Shown: in pieces, positions 12,898 through 24,699 of the stretch
Layout of the letters: each line of letters opens with the position of its first letter
Position numbering within the stretch: position 1 is the first letter of the stretch
DNA from: Poa pratensis
Lineage: Eukaryota > Streptophyta > Magnoliopsida > Poales > Poaceae
Length of the DNA stretch: 64,000 bases
NCBI GenBank assembly: GCA_947311845.1
Contig: CAMZMU010000117.1
Coordinates: 75,710,059 to 75,774,058, forward strand
Reading direction: 5' to 3'
Position numbers and translations under genes: made by a program
Notes under the pieces: model-generated
Seen by the model: only the letters and a program-made list of their open reading frames with translations
Told to the model about the DNA's origin: nothing
Databases searched by the model: none

Positions 12898-13115
12898 GGA
12901 GAGCTCGACGAAGCCGAAGATGAGCATGGTCCAGAAGCTGCCGAGGTAGGAGTCGGAGAGGAAGCCACCGAGGAGGGAGAGGAGGAAGACGGTGCCGATG
13001 AAGTTTGTGACGATGTTGGCCGACTTGGACAGCGGGAAGTGCATCTCGTTGAACACGTAGGTAATCAGGTTATTCCCCACCGCCGCGATCGCCATGATCT
13101 CGAACGCCTGGATCC
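12898..13115 (-). CDS. NPF gene exon 2
   Basis: Covers helices 1 and 2 of the transporter, with FEIMAIAAVGNN, NFIGTVFLLSLLGGFLSDSY and GSFWTMLIFGFVELS. The acceptor is TGCAG before GG, and the donor is TCC before GTAAGC. It ends in phase 0 and joins the next exon as ELS-GFILLAVQ, the expected family sequence. Confidence 0.85.
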
Positions 13116-13213
13116 CTGCACAAAACACACGTACACTAGTTCATTAACCAAAGAATTCAAGGACAAGAACAGAGCACATCAAGCAAGACACCTAGGAGAC
13201 CATGGATGCACAC

Positions 13214-13376
13214 CTAGGACAAACACAGCAGCTTTCATGCCGCCATGCTTTTGAGGCTTGCAAGGCCTGCCCCTCCAGTCAACAAAGACCTCGGAGACGG
13301 CGGCCATGGAGTTGGACTCCCCCTTAGGACCTTGTTGCCTCGACGACTCGACATCCATTTCTCCTACTGTTACCAT
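13214..13376 (-). CDS. NPF gene exon 1
   Basis: Encodes the cytosolic N-terminus up to the start of helix 1 (VDWRGRPCKPQKHGGMKAAV). There are two possible initiators six codons apart, at 13376 and 13358; the downstream one (MDVESS) looks more like the usual family start. The exon ends CTAG before GTGTGC, leaving one base of a glycine codon that exon 2 completes. Confidence 0.75.
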
Positions 13377-13610
13377 CTCCCTTCCAAGATTTTATATTCT
13401 TTCTCTGGTATATTGTTACCACAGGTACTAGTTTTGTATGGTGAGAGACTTTCTTGGTGGCCTCACTACTCGCTATCAAGCTCTTCACTTAAGAGTGTGT
13501 TGTTCTGCCCACCTCCTAAGAGTGCCTTGGTAAGTTCAAGGCGTCTTGGCCGGTTATTTATAAGCCCCCCAAGGCGGGAACCCGTTCTTATGCCGTTGTG
13601 TTTGCCCGTG

Positions 13611-14510
13611 GATGTGCGAATAATCATCGACAAATAGATATAAAAACAGAATGATTGATTACTGTAAACGCTTGAGGAGACAACCTGATTAAAAATCTGT
13701 CGTGAGATCAAATGTTTTTCTTTCAACTTGCGGGACACGTTTAATTCGATGCGAGCTCTGATTTCCTGCAGTCTCAAAAGATATACCGAAATCTATTTCT
13801 GATGATATGAATAATCTTTCTTTTCTCTCTCTTGTTTTCACCCTTGGAAATGCGAATAATCGTCGACAAACAGATTAAAACATAGTGATTGCTCACCCCA
13901 ATATTTGTCACAGTTTGAGGAGACCGCCCGATTAGGAATCTGATGTGAAATTAAAGTATTTCCTCTCTGATGAGATATATACCAAATGCCATCTGTGATG
14001 AGATGAGAAAGCAAGAACCTTGTTTTTACTTATCTTCTTATAATTTTGCTCTGGATAACTGATACAATGCGTGATAGGAAGGAATCTAACTCTAACTGAG
14101 TTCAAGTACTAATATCTTGATGTTACAGATGTCACTTACAGTGATGCACCAACCTTCTCTTGTAGTTGTTTTTTTCTTTTTCGAATGTGATGTCCAAGAC
14201 ATACACACTTGGACGTCCTCCAAACAACACTATCGGACCATTTAAGAAGGAAATGCAAGTTTCGGACCTCTTTGGTTTGTGACAAATTCCCCAATTCCTA
14301 CAACAGTTGTTCTGATTCATATGGTTTGTACTTTGTCGTGTTTACTCGTAAATATGAGAAAACTTATCAAGAAAAATATGGAAAGCATAATGATTGTTAC
14401 CATTTTGTTTGTCACTACTTGAGGAGACCACTTAATAAAGAATGTGATGTGAAAATAAAAGTGGTGCCTCTTAAAATGGAGGATGAATCTTCTTCGATGA
14501 GAGAGCACCT
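13611..14510 (+). repeat. Three degenerate repeats upstream of the NPF gene
   Basis: Related blocks lie at about 13611-13719, 13846-13972 and 14346-14510. Each has a GCGAATAAT or related start with a GACAAA run, then TTGAGGAGAC, then a GATTA/AATAAA segment, then GATGTGAAA or TCGTGAGAT, and ends in a short AT-rich tract. They sit roughly 0.2-1.1 kb upstream of the NPF start codon, where a promoter would be. Confidence 0.65.
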
Positions 14511-16277
14511 TTATTTTTCCCTTTCTTTCATATCAGTTTAGAACAGCTAGACGAAAAAAGTGACCTAGGAAGGATTCCAATTGCCATCGTGTTCAGTACT
14601 AAGATCTTGCAGTTGCAGTTGTTACTTCTGTCAATATATACTGTTATTGGAATTTAAATGATCGCCCACGTGTTAACCAAAATAACAACTTGTAGGGAAA
14701 CTAATATGCTTATCTAATTTTACAAGATGTAGTTGTGGTGTGGCTGTGGTACCACTGTTTCTTAAAGTATGCAATGAGCTGGTATAGGTGCAGGTCTCTG
14801 TTAGGGCCAAATCTTGTACTCTGCTTTGGAGATCAGTGCAGTGTGGGGGTGCATTGGCAGGAGCATGGGCCTGAAACCAACACTGGCCATACGCCCAACT
14901 TTCCAATGGGAAGTGGGCACATCTGTTTAAAATCTGTTCCGATCAAACAGAGTTTTAATTTTTGTGCTCCAATGAAAATGGGTTATTCTAATGGCATATG
15001 TCCTGACGCAGGTGGCACAGGGTTGTGATGCAGAAAGTCAGGCTAGCTAAGCTTAGATTGGTACCAGAGCATCACTAGTTAATCTTCCTGGTTTGCTTTT
15101 TATGTCGAAGATACGGTAATCGTTTAATTATTCTCGACACAACCTGAATAGGATCTTCGGAATGTTATCTAAATCGAGCTGGTGTTGCTTTCTGAAGATT
15201 GCAGGATCTTAGCTTCTGCTCCTTCTTTAGGAACTAGTGATTACTTTGATATTCGTTAGAGGTAAACACAGTCTGTTAGTGGTAATTTCAAATCATATCC
15301 TCTGCAAGAGGTCAAGTCCTGTTTGCTGATGTAGCCACTGACACTAATGTCTGAATGAAACATATAACAAAAAAAAATATTGATCTGCAATGTTCATAAT
15401 AAGAAAATGATTGCAATAGTCGAGCGAAGAAAAACAGTGAGTACTGAAGCTCTGTACATTTGGCAGGAGTTGACATATTATCACACTAAACACCATATCT
15501 TAGGTGCAATGACAGACATGTTAGCAAAGTAATGCTGTATATTAGATGGTCACAGCTCACAAACACATACATGTTAATTAACTGGTTGCATGATGTATCC
15601 AGTATCCTTTTTTTGATCACTTTTACGATTATGGGATGGTGCATTCTAGCTATATTGCTATGTCCAGACTACAGACTGATCAGGATCCAAACAACGGATC
15701 TTGATTTGGACATCCGGCCCAAAGCAACTGCAGCCTGTATTTGGATCCATGCATGTGTATGATATGATCAGCATTCACCGCCTCCTGTACAAAACAATAT
15801 TAAGAGCATCTCCACTCGCACGCCCCAAACGGCTGCCCAAAGAGCTTTGGGGCGTGCCGCCCCAAACGCGAATTGGGTCCGGCGCAGCTCAGTTTTCTAT
15901 CCGGCACGTCCAACCCACGCCCTCATCTTGGGGAGTCCTCGGGCGGCCCCGGACGGAACGAAGCGCGCCGCCACGCATGCCTCCGACGCGCGGGCCACGC
16001 CTGTCATTGAGACATGGACTATATGTCTCGTCGTTTTCTCTTCTGATTTATTCCTGCGGATTTTCCTCGTCGCCACGATCTGGAACGCCGCCGGCTCCAT
16101 CTTCCCCCGATTCGCACCAGTTGGACGTCGGCGCCGCCTTTGGCTACCTCTCCCCTGCCCCTCGCAGTTCGCCGCGCCTTCGGCTTTGACCGCCGGCTAT
16201 CGACGACTACGGCACTGGCGACCTCCCGCGACCCGCCCTGCCTGCAAGGTGTTCGGCGGAATTACTGGTACGCCTGT

Positions 16278-16721
16278 TGACGAGGTTATACCCTTCGGGT
16301 CCCCTATTATTGGTATACCTGGTGCAGCCCAGACGAAGGCCCACCTGGCGGCCCAACTATTACTTCAAGCACAAGTCAAGGACTCCAAGACATAGTCTAC
16401 TAGGACTCTTGTAAACCCTACCTGGCTCCCTTTATAAAGCCAGGTAGGGGCACCCGCATAGGCAGATCGAGACTAGATCCACAACTCGCATAGACAAAGA
16501 GACGCCACGTCTCACCACCACAATCGTCATTACGGCTACCATGTAATCTCATATATCATCATAATCAGACAAGCAGGAGTAGGTCTTTACCTCACGATGA
16601 GGGGCCGAACCTGGGTAAATCCTTGCTTGTCAGCCGTCCGATACTAGCAGCACGCCCATCTTCTCCCTCAAAATATACCTGGGGTACTCAACCCTGGGAT
16701 TGCCGTGGACGTACCACGTCA
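16278..16721 (+). repeat. 5' LTR of the 16278-20679 element
   Basis: Starts TGACGAGGTTATACCC and ends ACGTACCACGTCA. A TATA-like box, CCCTTTATAAAGCC, is near 16430. It shares a downstream block with the solo LTR at 3573. Confidence 0.93.
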
Positions 16722-18349
16722 ATTGGCGCCGTCTGTGGGAAGAACGCGTGCTGGATCGCGGTTTCGACGGCTCCATCATATTCCTCGACAAATCTCCATC
16801 AACAAACGCGGCCAGATCGAATCTGGCGACGGCGGCTGCGTTCTACACGCAACAAGCAAAAGGCGGAGAAAATAAGCAAAAGCCGGCGGCGCCCCGATCC
16901 GATCTGATCAGCTGCCGCATAAGGCTAGCTCCATCCAAGTACTGCTCTGATTTCACGTGGATCAAGGGATCAGTCGAACAAGCTACACACGCACGTACGT
17001 GCAAAGCAGAAAAAAGAAATCAGATCGATCTGATCAAATCCCAATGGAGCAGCAACAGCGCATGCTGCGGCGGCAGCGGTCGGCCGGCCCCATGCACCGG
17101 AGGCCATGCGAAAAAATATCGGGTGGATCGACTCCCTACCCAGAAGAAAAGCAACCAGCTTATGCGTCCACGCTAATTCAATCTACTCTCTCTCATCATT
17201 TATTGATCCAATTGATTATTATTTTCTTAATCCATGCGTGCATGTTGTTTTGCCCATCATTGGGAGAATCAAAACATGATATAGATTGGACCAAGGCCAA
17301 GAAAGAAAAGAGGAGGCATGTCTGCGTTCGTCTCGGGTGCAGCGATGGCAAAACAATTGTGCACTCGCATGCTTCATCGACCAAGACATCCAGCGGATAA
17401 GTACCGAGCTGATTTACCAAGTCAAGGCATGCATGCAAACAAGGCAAAAGCAAGCAACGATCGCTCCGGCTACGCACATACATGGATTTTGCTGCCACCG
17501 TGCTAATTGCATGGATTTTGCGGCCGCAACGCTAATCGCATAATATCAGGTGCTATTTTTCCATTAAACTACTATATACAGATTAATTCTTTCAGAGGGC
17601 GGCGTATGCACGCGCACCGAGGCTCGGGGGCTGGCGCTTCATCATCAACAAGAAACAACAATTTTATCGCCACACCCGATACTCGGGGGCTGGCGTTTTG
17701 ACAACGACCTTCGACTCCAACTTCGCCACGACTACGTCGTCATCGACTCTATCTCCACCGCGGAAGACTTCGACTGCCCAGCTTCGTCGACTGCGGCAAA
17801 CAACATGCACACATCCACGGATCAAACGGCCTTTTTCTTTCAACTAGCTATTCAATCTCCCTCATATATTACTTTAGATTATCTATGCATATTTTGTATT
17901 ACTAATCAACTGGATCAGCTCCAGCCAAGGAACCCAATACCCTCGGCACCTGTTTCGAAAATTACAACCGTCATCGACCCACTGCGGACATCTTCAACAA
18001 CTCGACAGCCCCGCTATGGGCAAACTTCGACCCCCTCGACATCATCGGCCTCCACGGCGGCGATCGGCGTCGGTGGAATCGACACACAAAGCCCGCTCTC
18101 TAGAAGAGCACCACATGCGCTCGGGGGCTGGCGCTTCAGCATCAACCACGACATCAATTTCATCGTTGCACTCGAAAAGGCGACACCCGTGACTTCTTCG
18201 ACTCCGCATCCTCGACTGCGCCTCCGATACTCGGGGGCTGGCGCTTCGTCATCAACGACAAACAACAACAGTCTACAGATTTCAGTCGCTCATGCACAGC
18301 TAAGTCACTTTCATATTTTATTTCTTCAATTCTAACCTGCTTTGGTTGC

Positions 18350-18850
18350 ATCCAACGCTCGGGGGCTGGTGCTTTTCGACTCCGACACGTCTCTCCCCTA
18401 GTCGCATAACTCCGCCGTGTCGACTCCGGTCCGCCGCGTCGACCACCCAGCTGCACAACTCCGCCGCGTCGACTCCGGTCCGTCGCGTCGACCTCTTCGC
18501 CGCACAACTCCGCCGTGTCGACTCCGGTCCGCCGCGTCGACTTCTTCCGACTAAACACTGCAAGACTTGGCCACACCGATGCTCGGGGGCTACGCCGTGC
18601 AAAGTCAAAACTTCGTAATTCGCTTGACGCACCCAAACACTCGAGGGCCGCACCTGATACTTTATCGGGTGCCGCACCGCACAAGCTCAAACTTCGCAAA
18701 GCCTTGGCCGCACTCGAACACTCGGGGGCTGCGCCGCACAGGTCCCAACTCGCAAAGCCTTGGCCGCACTCGAACACTCGGGGGCTGCGCCGCACAGGTC
18801 CCAACTCGCAAAGCCTTGGCCGCACCCGAAGACTCGGAGGCTGCGCCGTG
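18350..18850 (+). repeat. Short tandem repeats with a CTCGGGGGCT motif
   Basis: Two small arrays lie here. The first, about 18400-18545, repeats GTCGACTCCGGTCCG with a period near 57 bp. The second, about 18700-18850, repeats CGCAAAGCCTTGGCCGCAC plus CTCGGGGGCTGCGCCG, period near 54 bp, three copies. Confidence 0.8.
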
Positions 18851-19861
18851 CAGGTTAGCTACTTGAAAAAACCTCGGCGCACTCGACAATCGGGAACGCA
18901 CCCGCCGCCGGTTCGACTGCTGCGCACCCGACAAATATCTACGGCAGCAGACGCAAAGATTGGAGCACTCACAAAATACTCGACAACAACAAAATGGAGG
19001 CAAATTGAGCCTACGCCCAACTACAAATAGTTGCACCTAGCCTCGGGGGCTACTCCCATCGGGAGCGCTGTCGCGCACCCGATAGACATTACGAGCAAAA
19101 TCAATCAATCGATACAACACAAGAGCAGTCGAATGACCATTCGACTGAGCTACTTAGCCTCGTACATATTTCATCCACAATTCCCCGAGTTGCGTCCGCC
19201 GCATATACTTCGGATGCTGCACGCACCGTGTAAAGGTAAGACCCGCCAATCCGTCGAGCTGGGCCGGGGCCCGCCCTGCAACTTTCCGTGTCAGCAGACA
19301 TGAAGAAAATCCTGACGGACGCGTCAGGTCGCAAAGTTATGCTGCAGGTCGGCTCAGTAAGACCTCCGCGGCCTGGGTCGAACCTGACCAGCTTGTTCCG
19401 GGTTCGAGTCCGGGGACTCGAGCTTGATGTAGGCTAGTAAGGTTTTGCCAAAAGTACAGTTAACTGGTCCCGATCCGTCGAGTGTACCAGGCCTACTATG
19501 CTACCATCCCTAGGCAAAATAAGCAAAGCATCAGTCGACGAATTACCGACTCATCAAGCACAATCGAGAAAATCTCGACTCAAAAAATACATAGCAAAAT
19601 GAGCAAAGAATCAGACGGTAACATACACCTGCAAATGAGTCCCTGCCCGATTCTTCAAATCAACCAGGCACTCGGGGGCTACTCCCATCGGGAGCGCTGG
19701 ACGCGCACCCGACGAATTACCGAGTCAAGAGTATCAGAAAACGCAGCAAAGGAAGCGAAAACTGAACCCAAGTTGAGTACCTCCTTGGACAGCGCAAATT
19801 TCATCGACTAACTCCCATCGGGAGCGTACTCGCCATCGGCTCGAGTGATGCATGGATTTTT

Positions 19862-20095
19862 CGAAGTCGGGTTCTCTACAGCCCGCACTGGATTTTTCAA
19901 AGTCGGTCTCTCTATAGATCGCATCGGATTTATTATTATTGGATTTCTTACACTGGATTTTTCAAAAGTCGGTCTCTCTATAAATCGCATCGGATTTATT
20001 ATTATTGGATTTCTTACACTGGATTTATCAAAGTCGGTCTCTCTATAGATCGCATCGGATTTATTATTATTGGATTTCATACACTGGATTTCTCA
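19862..20095 (+). repeat. Tandem repeat of about 66 bp, 3.5 copies
   Basis: Each unit contains CACTGGATTTTTCAAAGTCG, then TCTCTCTATAGATCGC, then ATCGGATTTATTATTATTGG. It lies near the 3' end of the internal region of the non-coding retrotransposon. Confidence 0.9.
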
Positions 20096-20235
20096 TAATG
20101 ATTCAACTCACGAAGAATGGATAATACAGTCATCACATGGTCATCAACACACCCGACGCATCGACTACGCCTACTCGACATACTGTTTTGAGTCTCTGCC
20201 CGATACTTCGAATCGACCAGACACTTGGGGGCTAC

Positions 20236-20679
20236 TGACGAGGTTATACCCTTCGGGTCCCCTATTATTGGTATACCTGGTGCAGCCCAGACGAAGGCCC
20301 ACCTGGTGTCCCAACTATTACTTCAAGCACAAGTCAAGGACTCCAAGACGTAGTCTACTAGGACTCTTGTAAACCCTACCTGGCTCCCTTTATAAAGCCA
20401 GGTAGGGGCACCCGCATAGGCAGATCGAGACTAGATCCACAACTCGCATAGACAAAGAGACGCCACGTCTCACCACCACAATCGCCATTACGGCTACCAT
20501 GTAATCTCATATATCATCATAATCAGACAAGCAGGAGTAGGTCTTTACCTCACGATGAGGGGCCGAACCTGGGTAAATCCTTGCTTGTCAGCCGTCCGAT
20601 ACTACCAACACGCCCATCTTCTCCCTCAAAATATACCTGGGGTACTCAACCCTGGGATTGCCGTGGGCGTACCACGTCA
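20236..20679 (+). repeat. 3' LTR of the 16278-20679 element
   Basis: Same length as its partner and about 98 percent identical by eye. Differences include CGG to TGT near 20306 and GGACG to GGGCG near the end. Confidence 0.93.
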
Positions 20680-21208
20680 CCTGTTTTTCGACAGAATTGA
20701 TGGTACGCCGGCGATCGGGCCATTGATCGACCCCCTTTGCATTGCAGATGGATATCGACGACGAGTTGATGGCCGCGATGCTGTTGGAAGAAGAAGAAGC
20801 CATCGCCGAGGAGGAAGATGAGAATGTAGCGATCCTCACATGTCTTCTACAACTTCAAGCCGACAAGGACGCCGCTGCCGCACCAAAACGAGGAGGCTCG
20901 TCCTTCAGAAGGAAGAAGACCAAGCCAAGGCGGATAATGGAAGGCCATTGCATGCTAGTCTCCGATTACTTTGCTGATGTTCCAGCCGCCACCGCCAAGG
21001 ATTTTCGTCGACGCTTTCGGATGAACCGTGGATTGTTCAACGACATCGTGCATGCTGTGAGGGAGTACGATCGATGGTTCAAGTTGAAGAAGGACGCCGT
21101 GGGAATGATTGGTTTCTCATCCATCCAGAAGTGCACTGCTGCCATGAGAATGCTTGCATATGGAGCACCTGCAGATGCTGTAAATGACTACCTACGCATG
21201 TCAGAGTC

Positions 21209-22604
21209 TGATGACCACAAGTATAGGGGATCGCAACAGTCTTCGAGGGAAGTAAAACCCAATTTATTGATTCGACACAAGGGGAGCCAAAGAATACTTG
21301 AGAGCCTTAACAGCGGAGTTGTCAATTCAGCTGCACCTGTGAATAGTCTTGCTCGACACAGATTATCAGTAGCAACAGTTTTATAGCAGTAGTAGCGGTG
21401 AAATAATAGCAGCAGTAAACAGAGACAGCAGTAGTGATTGCAGTAAACAGTAGGATTAAAACACTGTAGGCATAGGGATGGATGAACGGGCGCTGCATGG
21501 ATAAGATAGCTCATATAATAATCAAGACATAGGCATTGCAGATAATAATGATAAAGCATCCAAGTACTAAGTAAACGTAGGCATGTGTTCCGTATATAGT
21601 CGTACGTGCTCGCAATGAGAAACTTGTACAACATCTTCTGTCCTACCAGCCGGTGGCAGCCGGGCCTCAAGGGAATCTACTGGTAATTAAGGTACTCCTT
21701 TTAATAGAGTACCGGAGCAAAGCATTAACACGCAGTGAACACATGTGATCCTCACATCGCAGCCATTCCCCTCGGCTGTCCCAATTATTGTCACTTTGGG
21801 ACCGCGGGTTCCGGACAACAATATGTGTATACAACTTGCAGGTATGATCAATAAACAGTGCATATCATTATGAAACAATAACATGTTCAGATCTGAAATC
21901 ATGGCACTCGGGCCCTAGTGACAAGCATTAAGCTCAACAAGTTGCAACAACATCAATAAGTACTAACAACGGATACTGGGCACCATGCCCTAATGATCTT
22001 ATAGCTTATTACATGAACAATCTCATCCAATCCCTACCATCCCCCTCAGCCTACAGCAGGGAATTACTCACACATGGATGGGGGAAACATGGATGGTCGA
22101 TGGAGAAGCGTCGGTGATGATGATGGCGATGATCTCCTCCAATTCCCCGTCCCGGCGGAGTGCCAGAACGGAGTTTCTGGTCCCCGAAATAGGTTTCGCG
22201 ATGGTGGCGGCGTACGGTGATGTTTCTGGATGAAGTGGACGACCCCCCGACGTTTTTAGGTCAGAAGGGTTAAGTAGTCGAAAGGGGGACTCGGGGAGGT
22301 GCCCGAGGCACCCTCCTCATAGGCTGGCGCGGCAGGCCCTTGGGCCGCGCCACCATGTGGTTTGGGCCACTCGTGGCCCATCTCCGCCTCCCCTTCTGGC
22401 TCCGTGAGTCTTCTGGTAAAATAGGAGGTTTGCGATCTTTTCTGGTGTTTTTCCCGAAAGTTGACTTTCTGCACAAAAACAAGACACCAGGGCAATTCTG
22501 CTGAAAACAGCGTTAGTCCGCATTAGTTGTATTCAAAACACACAAGTTAGAGGTAAAACAATAGCAAAAGTGTTCGGGAAAGTAGATACGTTTTGGACGT
22601 ATCA
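21209..22604 (-). repeat. 3' LTR (sense minus) of the young Gypsy-type element
   Basis: Matches the other LTR throughout except for one missing C near 21216. Open frames inside both LTRs are identical and are non-coding. Confidence 0.93.
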
Positions 22605-22849
22605 ACTCCCCCCAAGCTTAGCTTATTGCTTGTCCTCAAGCAATTCAGTTAACAACTGAGTGCGATAAAAGACTTTCACGAACACATTTGCTTCATATGA
22701 TGCATATATTCTCACTATATGTACAAATGCTTAAGCAATTCAAGATGAGGCAAATGCAAATAATGTCACTCAATAGGCATGTAAACTATGAAAAGATACC
22801 AACATACTAATAGCAACAAACATGAAACATATTAATTCACAAGATTGTA

Positions 22850-23560
22850 ATGCTCATAATAGGATATGACAAGATGGTATCTCGCTTGCCCGTTTTTGTA
22901 CAGCAAAACATAAATGCCCAGGCACCTCTGAAATTCATGGGAAGACTAGAATCAAAGATATCAAAGATAAAAGCATCAAAGTTATATCATAGTTAACCAC
23001 ATTCTGGGACAAGCATATTACACTAAGAATGACAACTATGCTCTCGAGAAAGTGCTCAAAGAAAGGGTGGTGACTCAACATGAAAGTAAAAAGATTGGCC
23101 CTTCGCAGAGGGAAGCAGAGATTATCATGTGCTAGAGCTTTTCATTTTTAAAACAGAAGCAAAATTGTTTTGGGAAGTGTTTGTTGTTGTCAACGAATGG
23201 TAGTGGGTACTCTAACCCCCTTGTCAACCAGACTTTCAAGAGCGGCTCCCATGAAGGACGTTATTTCTACCAGCAAGGTAGATCATCCCTCTTCTCTTTT
23301 GTTTACACATGTATTTTAGTTTCATTATGGGTGACACTCCCCCCAACCTTTGCTTGCACAAGCCATGGCTAACCGAATCCTCGGGTGCCTTCCAACATTC
23401 ACATACCATGGAGGAGTGTCTATTGCAAAATTAAGTTGCTTACTGATAAATCAGGGCAAAACATGTGAAGAGAATTATTAATGAAAGTTGTAATTAATTG
23501 GGGCTGGGCACCCCGTTGCCAGCTCTTTTTGCAAAATTATTGGATAAGCGGATGTATATG
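22850..23560 (-). other. Non-coding block conserved with the 40703-48763 element
   Basis: Inverted relative to 46250-46720 in the second element. Shared anchors, read on the plus strand here, include GCCCTTCGCAGAGGGAAGCA, TGTGCTAGAGCTTTT, CAACGAATGGTAG, CAACCAGACTTTCAAGAGCG, AGCGGCTCCCAT and TTGCAAAATTATTGGATAAG (inverse of CTTATCTATAATTTTGCAAA). There is no ORF in either copy. Confidence 0.85.
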
Positions 23561-24699
23561 CCACTAGTCCATTGGTGAAAGTCTGTCAGAAGTAAATGAC
23601 AAGATTGAAAGATAAAACACCACATACTTCCTCATGAGCTATAAAACATTGACACAAATTGAGAAGTACTTTGAAGGTTTTAAAGGTAGCACATGAAAAT
23701 TTACTTGAATGGTTCGAAATGCCATGCATAGGTATTTATGGTGGACACTTTGGAATAACTTGGTTTTCATGGTTTTGGAAGCACGAGCAGCATTCCCGCT
23801 CAGTACAAGTGAAGGCTAGCAATAGACTGGGAAGCGACAATCAAGAGAGCAATAACCGTCATAATCATGCTTGCGACAAAATGAAATTAATTGAGACATA
23901 AAAGTGATACAAGAACTCTGAGTCAAAATAAATCATCAAGGCTTAATTGACTTTTGTTTTTCAGTCATACGCATGCATGAGCATGTGCCAAGTCAATTCG
24001 AATGAATTCTTCAGAGGAGGATACCACAATGTCATACCCTCTATGAATAGAACAATGCAAGCAAACATCAACATAACATGCTACCACTATTAATAAATTG
24101 GGACCGATCATGAGAGAACAAGAACTACTAAGCATCCACTAAATGACATATACCTCACATGAACCAACTAAGCATGCTCACATAGATGAGTATATGTACA
24201 AAAATGAAAACAAATGGAGTTCATACCAGCCTCTCACCCCAACTCAAGTTGTTGTAGATCATCCTTATTGCTTTTTCACTTGTGTTGCTTCGAATGATAA
24301 GAATGAAAACCAAGCTCCATCGGAGTCACGGATAGCTGTCCAACTCTGAAAACACTATACAAAACCAAAAAGAAACAACAAATATTTTTGGGTTTTCGAG
24401 TTTTTGAAACAAGAGCAAAAAGAAACAACAATAAAGCAAAATATTTTTGGATTTTTGAATAACAAACCGAATTTTAAAACTAAGCAAACTAATACTGAAA
24501 CTTAAAGAAACAAATGAAGAGAAACAACAGAAATATTTTTGGTCTTTTTGTGTTTTGGAATGCAGCAATAAAAGGTAAACAATTAAAAAAAAAGAAAACT
24601 GCAACATGGATATACAAAGTATCGACAAGATATGATATGTAAATGAGTGAGATGTCGATATACCTCCCCCCAAGCTTAGGCTTTTGGCCTAAGTGGAGA

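Larger units (their letters stand above)
5643..13376 (-). pseudogene. NPF (NRT1/PTR) family transporter gene, five exons, two frameshifts
   Basis: Family members are plasma- or vacuolar-membrane transporters, usually proton-coupled, moving nitrate, peptides or hormones through 12 helices. Five exons were assembled from splice signals and reading phase: 13376-13214, 13115-12898, 12479-12019, 10139-10006 and 6509-5643. All four junctions use GT-AG and keep frame. Typical stretches include AVGNNLITYVFNEMHFPLSK, LGSGCLKPNIIAHGADQF, FLDKACVKAQDG, VQQGSAMDT and LVFG followed by MFTAVGLIEFFYKQS. The set looks most like the NPF4 clade (from memory). Where many members have ExxER in helix 1, this one reads E-I-M-A-I. 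One base is missing near 12371-12376 and another near 6015-6019, and both shift the frame, so the protein would be truncated. A CACTA element sits in the last intron. A sequencing error is the alternative explanation for either shift. The start may be 13376 or the ATG at 13358. Confidence 0.85.
16278..20679 (+). mobile_element. Non-autonomous LTR retrotransposon without coding capacity
   Basis: Two 444-bp LTRs (16278-16721 and 20236-20679) flank 3.5 kb of internal DNA. The target duplication is a perfect CCTGT (16273-16277 and 20680-20684). The presumed primer-binding site follows the first LTR (TTGGCGCCGTCTGTGGGA). A polypurine tract, CTTGGGGGCTAC, precedes the second. I count about seven substitutions and no gaps between the LTRs by eye. 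The internal DNA has no gag or pol but many short tandem repeats, so it is a LARD-like element copied by enzymes supplied elsewhere. Confidence 0.95.

Noticed and set aside
15701..18825. Long ORFs across the non-coding retrotransposon and its flank
   Set aside because: Generated by GC-rich tandem repeats and LTR sequence; no gag, pol or other domain.
16278..20679. CRISPR-like spaced repeats
   Set aside because: The repeats are irregular in spacing and lie inside a plant LTR retrotransposon.
21188..21902. ORFs repeated identically at 29330-30059
   Set aside because: They lie in the two LTRs of one retrotransposon and are non-coding.
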